From NCBI RefSeq assembly GCF_001895025.1, contig NZ_BCXI01000058.1, positions 1-33,968 of the forward strand: a stretch of 33,968 nt of DNA. The letters are read 5' to 3'. How positions within the stretch are numbered: the stretch's first letter is position 1; each line of letters begins with the position of its first letter. A model generated the notes under the pieces. That model ran no database searches. It had not been told where the DNA came from and saw only the letters and a program-made list of their open reading frames with translations. The translations under genes were made by a program, and so were the position numbers. This DNA is from Rhodococcus zopfii NBRC 100606 = JCM 9919 (GTDB taxonomy: Bacteria > Actinomycetota > Actinomycetes > Mycobacteriales > Mycobacteriaceae). Shown piece after piece: positions 1-7,910 of the stretch.

Positions 1-90
1 ACCCCACTCCACCCGCAAAACCGCAGGTCAGAACCTATAAACGTGTGACCGACATCACCAGAAAAGCACCGGAAAAGAACCAATGAAACA

Positions 91-119
91 TCGAAAAAGC
101 ATCAAAACAGATGTAAACT
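91..119 (+). promoter_or_regulatory. Candidate promoter of the DUF4192-type gene
   Basis: A TCGAAA hexamer at 91-96 and a TAAACT hexamer at 114-119 are separated by 17 nt, a standard -35/-10 layout. The ATG follows the -10 box by only 6 nt and no ribosome binding site is visible, so a leaderless transcript is likely. Pattern evidence only. Confidence 0.45.
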
Positions 120-125
120 AGAAGC

Positions 126-1130
126 ATGAACAACAACGAGAACGGCCCCGTTACCCGCCTCAACACCGCCCAGTTCATCGAAGGCATCCCCGCCTTCCTC
201 GGCATGGTCCCGAACGAATCCCTCGTCATCGCCCTGTTCGATCCCCAGGGAACGACCGGCCCATTCGCCCGCCTCGACCACGACAACGCCACCGCCGTTG
301 TCGCTCTCGACAAGCTCATGGCCGCCGCCGAGTCCGCCGACTTCAACGCCACCATCGCCGCGCTCGTCAGCATCCACCCCAACGGCGACACCGCAGAGGA
401 AACCCTTCTCGCCGCCACCCGCCACGCCTACACGCTCGGTCTGGCCGTGCCCATCGCCGCCGTCCTGCCCCAGTACACCGCCGGTGAGACCTTCTTCAAC
501 TTCCCCAGCGCCGAATCCGGCGAACTCGGCGACATCCTCGCGAGCACCGTTGCTGTCCTCGGAGTCATCGACGGCCGCGCACCCATCGCCCCCAGCCGTG
601 ACGCCCTCGCCGCCGAACTCGCACCCGCCGAAGACCTCGGAGTGTTGTTCGAGCGCCAGTGGGACGCGCGCCAGGCCCGCGCCCAGGCTCCCGAAATCAC
701 CGACGCCGCGAACCTCGAGACGCTGCGCGACGCCATCGAAGCACCCCGCGAGCTGACCTACCCCGAAGCCGTCGCCGTCGCGATCACCCTCACCGACAAC
801 CCCCGCGCCCGCGACGTGGCCCTGTACTTCTCCCGCAACGTCGCCGCCGTCGCCATCCTGACCGACGCCGCCCGCAAGACCTCCGGCTACGCCCGCTTTA
901 CGATCCTGTCCGTCCTCGCCGCCGTCGCCTACGCACACGGCTACGGAGTCCGCGCCGCCGTCGCCCTCGACGCCATCGAGAACGGAGTAGCCCACGAGAC
1001 CCAGATCCCCAAGCTCGCGCTTCTCATCCGCCAAGTCGTCGACCACGGCCTGCACGCCAAGGGAGTGCAAGAAGTCCTCGAGGCCGGTCGAAACGTCCTC
1101 CCCGAATTCGGATTCACCCCCGAGGACTGA
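126..1130 (+). CDS. DUF4192-family protein, function unknown
   Basis: This 334-residue protein begins with a stretch on the pattern 'FIEGIPAFLGMVPNESLVIALFD', which matches my memory of the actinobacterial DUF4192 family, where a short N-terminal segment of the type 'lipylLGf.P..SLV' is diagnostic. The rest is Ala-rich and mostly helical, with no signal peptide, membrane segment or catalytic motif that I recognise. The family is common on actinobacterial chromosomes and plasmids and has no established function. The start is set by a -10-like TAAACT 6 nt upstream. The gene is monocistronic, with a perfect hairpin just after the stop. It could be a plasmid maintenance factor, but nothing in the sequence shows this. 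Confidence 0.75.
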   Translation: MNNNENGPVTRLNTAQFIEGIPAFLGMVPNESLVIALFDPQGTTGPFARLDHDNATAVVALDKLMAAAESADFNATIAALVSIHPNGDTAEETLLAATRHAYTLGLAVPIAAVLPQYTAGETFFNFPSAESGELGDILASTVAVLGVIDGRAPIAPSRDALAAELAPAEDLGVLFERQWDARQARAQAPEITDAANLETLRDAIEAPRELTYPEAVAVAITLTDNPRARDVALYFSRNVAAVAILTDAARKTSGYARFTILSVLAAVAYAHGYGVRAAVALDAIENGVAHETQIPKLALLIRQVVDHGLHAKGVQEVLEAGRNVLPEFGFTPED

Positions 1131-1142
1131 CAAACACACCAC

Positions 1143-1172
1143 GAGGCCCCGCACCGACCGGTGCGGGGCCTC
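1143..1172 (+). terminator. Strong hairpin terminator after the DUF4192 gene
   Basis: A perfect 13-bp inverted repeat, GAGGCCCCGCACC and its complement, is separated by the 4-nt loop GACC and starts 12 nt after the stop codon. There is no T-run, which is common for actinobacterial terminators. The symmetric stem could act in both directions. Confidence 0.8.
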
Positions 1173-1325
1173 GCCCTATCTCCAACTCACCAACGAACCC
1201 GCCCGCACCTTCCGCAGCGCGCAGGGCCGAGCTCAGGGCATCGAGCCCCTTCGCCCGACTTCTCCCGCAGCTCGCGCACGGATCCGCGCCACCGCGCCGG
1301 GACGACACCCAACCGCAGTGCGACG

Positions 1326-1343
1326 ACCGTGCATCGTCACGGT
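1326..1343 (-). terminator. Small hairpin downstream of the 74-aa gene
   Basis: ACCGTG and CACGGT flank a 6-nt loop just beyond the stop codon of the minus-strand small gene. It may stop that transcript. The 1173-1325 stretch around it holds nothing else I can support. Confidence 0.3.
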
Positions 1344-1360
1344 GCGATTCAGACGAGCCG

Positions 1361-1585
1361 TCAGAGAATGTCCGGCTTATCCGAGAAGCAGATGTCGATG
1401 CTGCGAGTGCGGGGTACGTCCAACACCGGTATGCCGGCGATCGCCGCATCGAGGGCCAGGTCCGAAATCGGCATCACCTCGAGCACGGCACCGAGCAAGG
1501 CCGCTTCCGCTTCACTGCGCTGCATAAGAACCCCTAACGTCTCCGAAACCGCCCCGACTCGCGTGCAACGGTCAACTCTCATCAT
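1361..1585 (-). CDS. Small protein of unknown function (74 aa)
   Basis: This is a minus-strand reading frame of 74 codons. The ATG at 1585 (sequence MMRVDRC) is chosen over an upstream in-frame TTG at 1645 because GGTGGA lies 6 nt before it. The protein has a central helical stretch (QRSEAEAALLGAVLEV) followed by 'DLALDAAIAGIPVLDVPRT' and a short C-terminus. There is no membrane segment and no family I recognise. It lies between the DUF4192 gene and the HNH nuclease gene, on the same strand as the latter, 60 nt from it. It may be real because it has a plausible ribosome site and GC-biased third positions, but it could also be spurious. Confidence 0.45.
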   Translation of the reverse strand: MMRVDRCTRVGAVSETLGVLMQRSEAEAALLGAVLEVMPISDLALDAAIAGIPVLDVPRTRSIDICFSDKPDIL

Positions 1586-1645
1586 CGAATATCCACCGTG
1601 GCCGAACCAACCGCCTCGACACATCAGAAGACGATCGCCTGCCAA

Positions 1646-2137
1646 CTAGCACAGCGTTCCTTGCGCCCCGTCGTGCAGGGCTGTCTCGACAGCGTGCTGA
1701 TCCCAGCCATATCGCAAGACCGCCTCGCGCACCGCTCGTGAGCGTCGAGCACGTTCGGCACGGTCGGCGCCGAACCACAACCGCCGGCCCCCGCCGCGAC
1801 CCTTACGCCCCATGTCCGCCATGTTCTCAGCGGCCGACGCGAGCACCACATGGGCAGCGAAGGCATCACCGTCGCCCGTGTTGACGCACAGCGGGTTGTC
1901 ACAACGCCGGTGCATCGCCACTTCGTTGTCGTCGAGGCCACCTTCCAGCTCCACAGCGAGCGCGTAACGGTGCGGTCGCACCACGATCTGATGACCGTCT
2001 CGAGCTTTCCAGAACCGTCCGTAGCCGTCGTCACCGAGTGCACCGACCCAGAGGTGACAGGAATCCAAGTCCGGTCCGTACACCACGCGTTGGAAGAAGC
2101 GACTCCGTTCGATCTCGTCTCCTGGCTCCCACCACAC
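1646..2137 (-). CDS. HNH endonuclease-like protein
   Basis: This 163-residue protein carries the layout of small phage-type HNH nucleases. 'CHLWVGALGDDGYGRFW' spans residues 27-43, a 'RPHRYAL' helix with H56 follows, and then 'MHRRCDNPLCVN' with H76, C79, C84 and N86. H96 and N105 follow at spacings seen in this family. The Cys and His residues would build a zinc-stabilised beta-beta-alpha metal fold that cuts DNA. The C-terminal third is Arg-rich and may bind DNA. The start is GTG at 2137, preceded by ACGGAG at 6 nt. The gene lies 42 nt from the coiled-coil gene on the same strand and probably shares its transcript. Host defence, homing or a transfer-related role are all possible; the sequence does not decide. 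Confidence 0.7.
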   Translation of the reverse strand: MWWEPGDEIERSRFFQRVVYGPDLDSCHLWVGALGDDGYGRFWKARDGHQIVVRPHRYALAVELEGGLDDNEVAMHRRCDNPLCVNTGDGDAFAAHVVLASAAENMADMGRKGRGGGRRLWFGADRAERARRSRAVREAVLRYGWDQHAVETALHDGAQGTLC

Positions 2138-2179
2138 AGTGGCTCCGTCTCTGACCTCGCGCCGGTGCTTGCTGCCCGA

Positions 2180-2635
2180 TCAGGAGCCGGAAGCAGCTAC
2201 AGACACGTCGGGCGTCGGTTCCTTCGCCTCACTGCCGCCCTCGCTCGATCCTTGTGCGGGAGGCGTCAAGTCGTTGTTCTCTTCGGCCAGCTTCACCAAC
2301 CGGCGCACCATCGCCACGTCCAGATCGACGAGTTCGGAGATCGAAATCGCGGTCTCGCCCCGTCCAGCAACCTGCGCCAGCGACCTGCCCGCCGCGAGTT
2401 CGGCCGCAACCTTCTTCTTCTCGAACTCCTCGTTCGCCTTGGCGATCGCCGCATCACGACGAACAGCGGCCTTGTCTACCCTCTCCAGCGACGCCAACGC
2501 GCGCTCAAGGTCGCGCTGGTTGTCGCTGATCCGCTTGAGCAATTCAGCGCGCCGTTCCGACAGCTTCGACCGTGCCTGACTGCGTGCCGAGATCACCTTC
2601 GTCTCGTTGTGCACCGCCTCCCCCGAACCACTCAC
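2180..2635 (-). CDS. Coiled-coil protein of unknown function
   Basis: The 151-residue product is highly charged and helical, with a long heptad-like stretch from about residue 15 to 80 (rich in R, E, K, A and L). A segment follows that looks like a short helix-turn-helix (about 80-118: 'RSLAQVAGRGETAISISELVDLDVAMVRRLVKLAEE'-type pattern), then a flexible acidic, Gly/Ser-rich tail. There is no signal peptide or membrane segment. The start is GTG at 2635 with AAGGG about 8 nt upstream. It is divergent from traA across a 225-nt spacer, so it may be a DNA-binding accessory or regulator of transfer, comparable in position to relaxosome helper genes. That role is inferred from position only. Confidence 0.6.
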   Translation of the reverse strand: MSGSGEAVHNETKVISARSQARSKLSERRAELLKRISDNQRDLERALASLERVDKAAVRRDAAIAKANEEFEKKKVAAELAAGRSLAQVAGRGETAISISELVDLDVAMVRRLVKLAEENNDLTPPAQGSSEGGSEAKEPTPDVSVAASGS

Positions 2636-2860
2636 TGCGACACCCTTCCCTTCTGCAACAACTCACGCCGAGTCTAAACCAGCAGCCCGACCAAACCCGT
2701 CGCTTCGCCGGAGCGTTCTGCGACCGCCAGCTACACCGATCTACATCGCACCGTATCCGGGCACCAGCAACAGAAGAAAAGGGACACACCTCTTGCAGTT
2801 TTACTGACACTCGGGAATCTCGCTCCCAACCTGCACGTTCGTACCGCTAAGATCGAGCCC
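2636..2860. promoter_or_regulatory. Divergent traA control region, leaderless traA promoter
   Basis: This 225-nt spacer separates traA from the divergent coiled-coil gene. TAAGAT at 2848-2853 sits 7 nt before the GTG of traA, the spacing typical of leaderless actinobacterial transcripts, and there is no ribosome site. A nested inverted repeat lies at 2699-2724 (GTCGC...GCGAC outside, CGCT...AGCG inside). It makes this spacer a candidate origin of transfer, since MobF relaxases commonly act near their own gene. No nic consensus is recognisable to me. Confidence 0.4.
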
Positions 2861-5800
2861 GTGATGACCCTCCACGTCCTGCACGCCGCGGACGGCTACG
2901 AGTACCTGACACGTCAGGTCGCCACAGCCGACCGCGAGCGTGAACGCGGAGCAGAACTGACCGATTACTACACCGCGCACGGCACACCGCCCGGCGAATG
3001 GTTCGGCTCCGGTATCGACGGTTTGAACGACCTCCTCGACGACATCCACGTCGAGAACGCCGACCGAATCTCGGTCGGAGATGTCGTCACCGAGGCACAA
3101 ATGAAGGCCCTGTTCGGCGAAGGTCTCCATCCGAATGCCGACGCCATGATCGCCGAACTCATCGACCGGGGCGTCCCCTCCGAGGACGCAATCCGGCTCG
3201 CCCGACTCGGCCGGAAGTTCCCAACCTTCAAGAACAACGTCGAGCTGTTCGACCGACACGCGGCCGAAATCGCCGAGTACACCGACACCCACGGACACGC
3301 CCCGAGCCAGGACGAATCCGCTGCGATCCTCGACCGCATCGCCGGAGGAATGTTCCAGGACAAGCACGGCCGGCCAGTCACGAACGAGGCCGAACTGCGA
3401 AACTGGATCGCCCACGAGAAGGGCAAAGTCCGCCACCCGGTAGCCGGCCACGACCTGGTTTTCACACCGCCCAAAAGCGTGTCGAGCCTGTGGGCACTGG
3501 CACCCAACGAGACGCGCATCGAGATCGAGCGCATCGTCGACGCCACGGTGAAAGACACCCTCCGGTGGCTCGAAGAGAACGCCTGCTTCACTCGCGTCGG
3601 CCGCAACGGCGAGGAACAGATCGACACCAACGGCTTCGTCGCCACCCTCTACAAGCACTTCGATTCCCGCTGCGGGGACCCCAACCTGCACACCCACGCC
3701 GTCGTGTCGATCAAGACCCAGGCCGCCGACGACGGCAAGTGGCGAGCCGTCGACGGATCGACCATGTTCCGCTTCGCCGTCGCCGCCTCGCAGCGATTCA
3801 ACGCCGAAGTGATGCAGCGCCTAAGCACCGAACTCGGCCTCGAGCTGACCCACCGCGAGATCGCGCAAGGCAAGCAACCCGTCGTCGAACTGGCCGCCAT
3901 TCCCCGCGACATGCTCGAGATGTTCAGCTCCCGCCGCAGCGCAATCGAAGCCCGCCGCGACGAACTCGTGGCCGAGTACCGCACCAAGTACCAGCGGATG
4001 CCCGACGCCAAGACGATGTATCAGCTCTATCAACAAGCAACCCTCGACACCCGCGAAGGCAAGGCCGACGCGAAATCACTCGCCGAGATGCGCGCAGAAT
4101 GGCGCGAGAAGGCCGCCGAAATCCTCGGCGGCAACGAGGCCGTCGACCAGCTCGTCCGCGACGCCTTCGCCGCCGATCACGCCCCGAGGCCACAGCGCCG
4201 CAGCCTCGACGACGACGCCCGAGCCGTGATCACCAAGCTCGAATCCAAGCGCTCGCGCTGGCAACTGCCACACATCGTCTCCGCAGTCCAGGCCCACCTC
4301 GGCGGTGAGACTTTCCCCGACCTCGACACCTACCGGACGGCAGTCGATCGACTCACCAGTCGAGTCATGGAGTTGTCGGTCACCACCCCACGCGTCGAGC
4401 TGCCCGCGATCCCGAGGCGTCTGCGCCGACGTAACGGCGACTTCGTTCTGTCCCACCACGGCAGCCACAAACACAGCTCCCAACGCATCCTCGACGCCGA
4501 AACGATGCTGGTATCGGCCACCAGCGAACCCACCGTCTTCACTGCCCGCACCGCCTCGATCCGCCAGGTGTACGAGACGATGCGCGCCGAAACCGGACGC
4601 AACCTCAACGCCGGCCAACGCACCTTGACCGAGCACTTCCTGCAATCAGGGGCACTGCTGGCCGTCGGTGTCGGACCCGCAGGAACCGGCAAGACCACCA
4701 GCATGAAGGCCGTCGTGCAGGCATGGCAGAGCGAAGGCCGTGGCGTCATCGCCCTCGCACCCTCCGCGGTCGCCGCCGAAACACTCGGCGAAGAAGTTGG
4801 CGTCACCGGCCTGACCCTGGCCTCCCTGACCTATCCCTGGCGCGGTCTCGGCGGCAGTCGCCCCGGCACACTTCCGACCGGCATCGACATCGCACCGGGC
4901 ACGATGCTGCTCGTCGACGAAGCATCCCTTGCCTCCACCCTCGACCTCGCCGCCATCGTCGAGATCGCCAAGGAACGTGGCGCAGTCGTCCGCCTGCTCG
5001 GTGACCCGGCCCAGCTCGACGCTGTGGAAACCGGCGGAATGCTGCGCTATCTGGCGCAGAACACCGACGCTCCCGAACTCGACACTGTGGTCCGATTCGG
5101 CAACGACACCGCCCAAGCCGAAAACTCGATGCTGCTGCGATCCGGTGACTCCACCGGCCTGGACCTGATCTACGAACGCGATCTCGTGCGCGAAGGAACG
5201 CGCGAAGAAATGATCGGCCAGGCCGTCGAGAACTACCTCCACGACCTCGCCGACGGCAAAGAATCCATCGTCATGCTGCCCACCCGCGAGGACGTCACGG
5301 CAGCGAACATCCAAGTCCAGGCCGTGCGCCGCCACGACGGAACCAGCGACGAATCCACCACCGTCGCCCTCGCCGACGAACTCACCGCAGGCCGCGGCGA
5401 CATCGTGCTCACCCGCAGCAACCGCCGCGATCTGAACCCCTCCGGCGGAAAGAAAGCCGGAGCGTTCGTGCGAAACGGCGACCTATGGGAAGTGCTCGAT
5501 GTCGTCTCCGAACGCGGCGCACTGACCGTCCGGCACCTCGAACACGGCGGCGTCATCACCCTGCCGGCCGACTACATCAGCACCCACGTGCAACTCGGCT
5601 ACGCCTCCACCGTGCACCGCGCCCAGGGCGTCACCGTCGACACCGCCCACGCCATCATTACCCCCGAGATGGACCGCTCCGGGCTGTATGTCGCCGTCAC
5701 CCGCGCCCGCACCGACAATCGGATCTACGTCCCGGTCGACGTGCCGGTCAACCTCGACACCGAGCGTCCGCACCTCGAAGACAAGAACGTCTCCACCGGC

Positions 5801-7282
5801 CGGATGATTCTCGAAACCGTCGTCGCCGCCGACAACGGCCATCGCACCGCCACCGAAGAACTCGCCGACCAAGCCGCCCACGCCACCGACCCGGAGCGGC
5901 TGCGCGAGGCATATCTGGCCGCCCAACGCCGCCTCCGCGACGACGCACTCAAGACCGAGATGCGCCGCACCCTGCCCGAACACATCGCCGCCGCCATCGA
6001 AGGCACCGAAGGATGGGCGCAGCTTCGCCAGGTCCTCGCCGATGCCCACGACCACGGCTACAGCACCCGCACACTCCTCGGACACGGTCTCGCCGAAGGT
6101 CCCCTCGCCGGAGCGAAAGACATCGGATCGGTCCTCGCCCACCGCGCCCGCGCCATCGTCGGCCAGTTCACCGAACACCCGACATTGCCGCCGCTACCGA
6201 TCCGCGATCCGCTCCACACCGACGCGGAAATGCACGACTTCGCGGTCGAATGTGCCCGCCGCTACACCGAGACCACCGACCGCGCCGCGGCCGCAGACAC
6301 CGGCATCGGCGAGGTCATCCGCCGCTACCGCGACACCTCCGCATTCCTCGAAACACAGAGAGTTCGCACCCTCGCCACCGCCGCACTCGGAGAAGAACTC
6401 GGTGTCCGCATCGCCGAAGAATCGTCCGCACGACTGCTCGCCCGCCAGCTCCACCGTGCCGCCCAAGCCGGCGTCGACCCGATCAACCTGCTCACCTGGC
6501 ACCACGAACGCCTGACCGAAAACGGCGTCGAGACCACCGCGGCCGCGCTGCGATCCGACATGGCCAAGCCCCTGACCGAGCTGATCGCCCGCCGCAACAC
6601 CGCATGGCTCACCGAGCACGAAGAGACCATTGCCAAGCACCTGCCCACGCTCGCGTTGCAGACCGACGACGAACGCGCCCAGGCCATCGCCGGACGCATC
6701 GAACATCTCCACCGCCTCAGCGGAGCGAGCATCGAGCAAGTCGTGGCCGATCTGGCAGAGCGGGCCGGAGCCATCGCCCCAGCGACCGTGCTCCTCGCCG
6801 AACTCGACCGCATCGCCGCCGACGGCCGAGACCTCACGAACCCCGACGCACCCGAATGGGTCGTCGCGCCCGTATCCGACGCCGACACTATCGACCCCGA
6901 ACTCGCCGCCACGATCCGCGAGGACTACCAGGCCATCGCCGAGCTCCACCGCGACTACCGCGACCAGCTCACCGACGACGCCGCACCGCCCTGGGCACAT
7001 TCGATCCTCGGTGCCTGCCCCGAGGATCCCGAACACGATGCTCTGTGGCGGACCACCATCGCGGACGCGGCTGCCTTCCGCAGTACCCACCATGTCACCG
7101 ATGAGGACACGCTCGTCGGGGGCCGGCCGAAGGACCGCCGGGCCGCACTCGACTGGACCAACGTCGAGCGTCAGCGTCTCCAACTGCACAAGGAGCGGAC
7201 GCGACCAGAGCGGAATGCGGTTGACACCCGGGGACCTCGGTCTGCGGTCACCGAGGTTGAACACCGGACGAGGCGGATCTGA
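2861..7282 (+). CDS. traA: Conjugative relaxase-helicase TraA (MobF/TrwC type)
   Basis: This 1473-residue enzyme nicks the plasmid at oriT, stays bound to the 5' end and unwinds the strand for transfer. The N-terminal TrwC-type relaxase domain spans about residues 1-330. It starts 'LHVLHAADGYEYLTRQVA', carries a Tyr pair at 36-37 in 'DYYTAHGTPPGEWFGSG', and has the metal-binding histidines H266, H277 and H279 in 'DPNLHTHAVV'. A superfamily 1 (RecD-like) helicase follows, with Walker A G605-T612 (GPAGTGKT), a 'LLVDEAS' Walker B, 'LLGDPAQL', 'STVHRAQGVT' and 'YVAVTRAR'. The C-terminal 400 residues are helical and probably contact the coupling protein. GTG at 2861 is chosen because TAAGAT lies 7 nt upstream; ATG at 2864 is the alternative. 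It is monocistronic and convergent with the T4SS block. Confidence 0.95.
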   Translation: MMTLHVLHAADGYEYLTRQVATADRERERGAELTDYYTAHGTPPGEWFGSGIDGLNDLLDDIHVENADRISVGDVVTEAQMKALFGEGLHPNADAMIAELIDRGVPSEDAIRLARLGRKFPTFKNNVELFDRHAAEIAEYTDTHGHAPSQDESAAILDRIAGGMFQDKHGRPVTNEAELRNWIAHEKGKVRHPVAGHDLVFTPPKSVSSLWALAPNETRIEIERIVDATVKDTLRWLEENACFTRVGRNGEEQIDTNGFVATLYKHFDSRCGDPNLHTHAVVSIKTQAADDGKWRAVDGSTMFRFAVAASQRFNAEVMQRLSTELGLELTHREIAQGKQPVVELAAIPRDMLEMFSSRRSAIEARRDELVAEYRTKYQRMPDAKTMYQLYQQATLDTREGKADAKSLAEMRAEWREKAAEILGGNEAVDQLVRDAFAADHAPRPQRRSLDDDARAVITKLESKRSRWQLPHIVSAVQAHLGGETFPDLDTYRTAVDRLTSRVMELSVTTPRVELPAIPRRLRRRNGDFVLSHHGSHKHSSQRILDAETMLVSATSEPTVFTARTASIRQVYETMRAETGRNLNAGQRTLTEHFLQSGALLAVGVGPAGTGKTTSMKAVVQAWQSEGRGVIALAPSAVAAETLGEEVGVTGLTLASLTYPWRGLGGSRPGTLPTGIDIAPGTMLLVDEASLASTLDLAAIVEIAKERGAVVRLLGDPAQLDAVETGGMLRYLAQNTDAPELDTVVRFGNDTAQAENSMLLRSGDSTGLDLIYERDLVREGTREEMIGQAVENYLHDLADGKESIVMLPTREDVTAANIQVQAVRRHDGTSDESTTVALADELTAGRGDIVLTRSNRRDLNPSGGKKAGAFVRNGDLWEVLDVVSERGALTVRHLEHGGVITLPADYISTHVQLGYASTVHRAQGVTVDTAHAIITPEMDRSGLYVAVTRARTDNRIYVPVDVPVNLDTERPHLEDKNVSTGRMILETVVAADNGHRTATEELADQAAHATDPERLREAYLAAQRRLRDDALKTEMRRTLPEHIAAAIEGTEGWAQLRQVLADAHDHGYSTRTLLGHGLAEGPLAGAKDIGSVLAHRARAIVGQFTEHPTLPPLPIRDPLHTDAEMHDFAVECARRYTETTDRAAAADTGIGEVIRRYRDTSAFLETQRVRTLATAALGEELGVRIAEESSARLLARQLHRAAQAGVDPINLLTWHHERLTENGVETTAAALRSDMAKPLTELIARRNTAWLTEHEETIAKHLPTLALQTDDERAQAIAGRIEHLHRLSGASIEQVVADLAERAGAIAPATVLLAELDRIAADGRDLTNPDAPEWVVAPVSDADTIDPELAATIREDYQAIAELHRDYRDQLTDDAAPPWAHSILGACPEDPEHDALWRTTIADAAAFRSTHHVTDEDTLVGGRPKDRRAALDWTNVERQRLQLHKERTRPERNAVDTRGPRSAVTEVEHRTRRI

Positions 7283-7354
7283 CTGGAGGGCGGAAGGAAA
7301 TGCGTGGGGCCAGGAACGGGCTCGCGTCTCCGGAAAAGCCCAGTTGGAGCCGTG

Positions 7355-7363
7355 TGATATGCT
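7355..7363 (+). promoter_or_regulatory. Extended -10 promoter for the 37-aa gene
   Basis: TGA followed by TATGCT at 7358-7363 makes an extended -10 element with no clear -35 box. Transcription would begin near 7370, leaving a leader of about 80 nt before the small gene. A TTCTCA box at 7363-7368 overlaps its edge and resembles the boxes near the right end of the window. Confidence 0.4.
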
Positions 7364-7369
7364 TCTCAC

Positions 7370-7415
7370 GGCTAACGCGTATAGCCGACCCCGGTAATGC
7401 CGGAGTCGGCTTTTC
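7370..7415 (+). terminator. Leader hairpin pair: terminator or attenuator
   Basis: Two stems share bases. GGCTA and TAGCC pair across 7370-7386. An 11-bp stem with one mismatch, GCCGACCCCGG against CCGGAGTCGGC, runs over 7384-7410 and is followed by TTTTCT. The second is a classic intrinsic terminator. It may end traA transcription, or, because a candidate promoter lies just upstream and a gene just downstream, act as an attenuator with the first stem as competitor. Confidence 0.65.
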
Positions 7416-7451
7416 TGCGCCAGCCGCTCTCAACTGAAGAAAGGAGATCAG

Positions 7452-7565
7452 ATGACATCTGTCGCTGCGCGTAAGCGCATCTGGGGTGTCCTCGGGCGCA
7501 TGCTTGCAGGCGTACTGGCCCGTTGGACTCTGGACAAGATGTTTGAGCAACTGGTCATTATCTAG
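7452..7565 (+). CDS. 37-residue cationic amphipathic peptide
   Basis: A very small gene is supported by a near-perfect ribosome site (AAAGGAG, 5 nt before the ATG), its own candidate promoter and a terminator right after the stop. The product has six Arg or Lys residues before residue 25 and two Trp (W11, W25). It forms a likely amphipathic helix from about residue 7 to 36, with a hydrophobic end (EQLVII). There is no signal peptide. Small basic amphipathic peptides with this look include membrane-acting toxins, leaderless bacteriocins and regulators of larger protein complexes. I recognise no family. It stands between traA and the end of the converging T4SS block, so a transfer-related role is also possible. 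Confidence 0.6.
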   Translation: MTSVAARKRIWGVLGRMLAGVLARWTLDKMFEQLVII

Positions 7566-7573
7566 TTGTTCTA

Positions 7574-7616
7574 GGCGGATGTTTCCAGCACTAGCTGGGG
7601 GCATCCGCCCTCTTGT
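7574..7616 (+). terminator. Terminator after the 37-aa gene
   Basis: An 8-bp perfect stem, GGCGGATG with CATCCGCC, encloses a second inner stem (CCAGC with GCTGG) and is followed by CTCTTGTTCT. It begins 8 nt after the stop codon of the small gene and closes the unit. Confidence 0.8.
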
Positions 7617-7811
7617 TCTACAGAAAGGGTATCACTCTTACGCAAAAATTTATACACCCCTTGGACAGCGCGGGGCCTAATTGAAATTTTCCTGGGTGCC
7701 ACTCAGGGGGCGTTCCACTCGCTCCACGAGGGCCAACCGGATAGACCGAACACACAACGGACAACTTCGATCTGAGCGGGAAACTCCAGTTCGAGGTCGC
7801 TTCCGTACGGA

Positions 7812-7857
7812 GTGGTCGGCCACGACGCCTGGGCGGGCACTCTTCGCGGCCGACCAC
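7812..7857. repeat. Perfect 10-bp inverted repeat with 26-nt loop
   Basis: GTGGTCGGCC at 7812-7821 is matched exactly by GGCCGACCAC at 7848-7857. Read from the minus strand it is the second of two stem-loops beyond the last gene of the T4SS block. It could be a terminator, an RNA 3' stabiliser or a protein-binding site. Confidence 0.6.
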
Positions 7858-7861
7858 CACA

Positions 7862-7904
7862 CCGAGGACAGGCCGGGTGGTGAGTCCCGTTCCGATGTCC
7901 TCGG
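7862..7904. repeat. Perfect 9-bp inverted repeat with 25-nt loop
   Basis: CCGAGGACA at 7862-7870 pairs with TGTCCTCGG at 7896-7904. It starts 6 nt beyond the stop codon of the final T4SS gene and is followed 4 nt later by the second, similar-sized stem-loop. Loop lengths of 25-26 nt are unusual for simple terminators. Confidence 0.6.
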
Positions 7905-7910
7905 CAGTCT

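Larger units (their letters stand above)
7617..7910. other. Non-coding stretch, structured right half
   Basis: No reading frame here is convincing. The left part (about 7620-7700) is an AT-rich patch. The right part holds a 10-bp palindrome at 7802-7811 and the two large inverted repeats listed separately. It lies where the plus-strand small gene and the 14-gene minus-strand block converge. Confidence 0.5.

Noticed and set aside
102..1154. Long minus-strand reading frame opposite the DUF4192 gene
   Set aside because: It is a Gly/Val-rich shadow of a GC-rich gene, with no start signal and no recognisable motif; the plus-strand protein fits a known family.
2801..3697. Minus-strand frame of 298 codons inside traA
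   Set aside because: It lies within the relaxase domain whose motifs are intact and has the skewed composition of an antisense shadow.
5485..7104. Plus-strand frame of 539 codons inside traA in another frame
   Set aside because: It is almost wholly Arg, Pro and His, the typical result of reading GC-rich codons out of frame.
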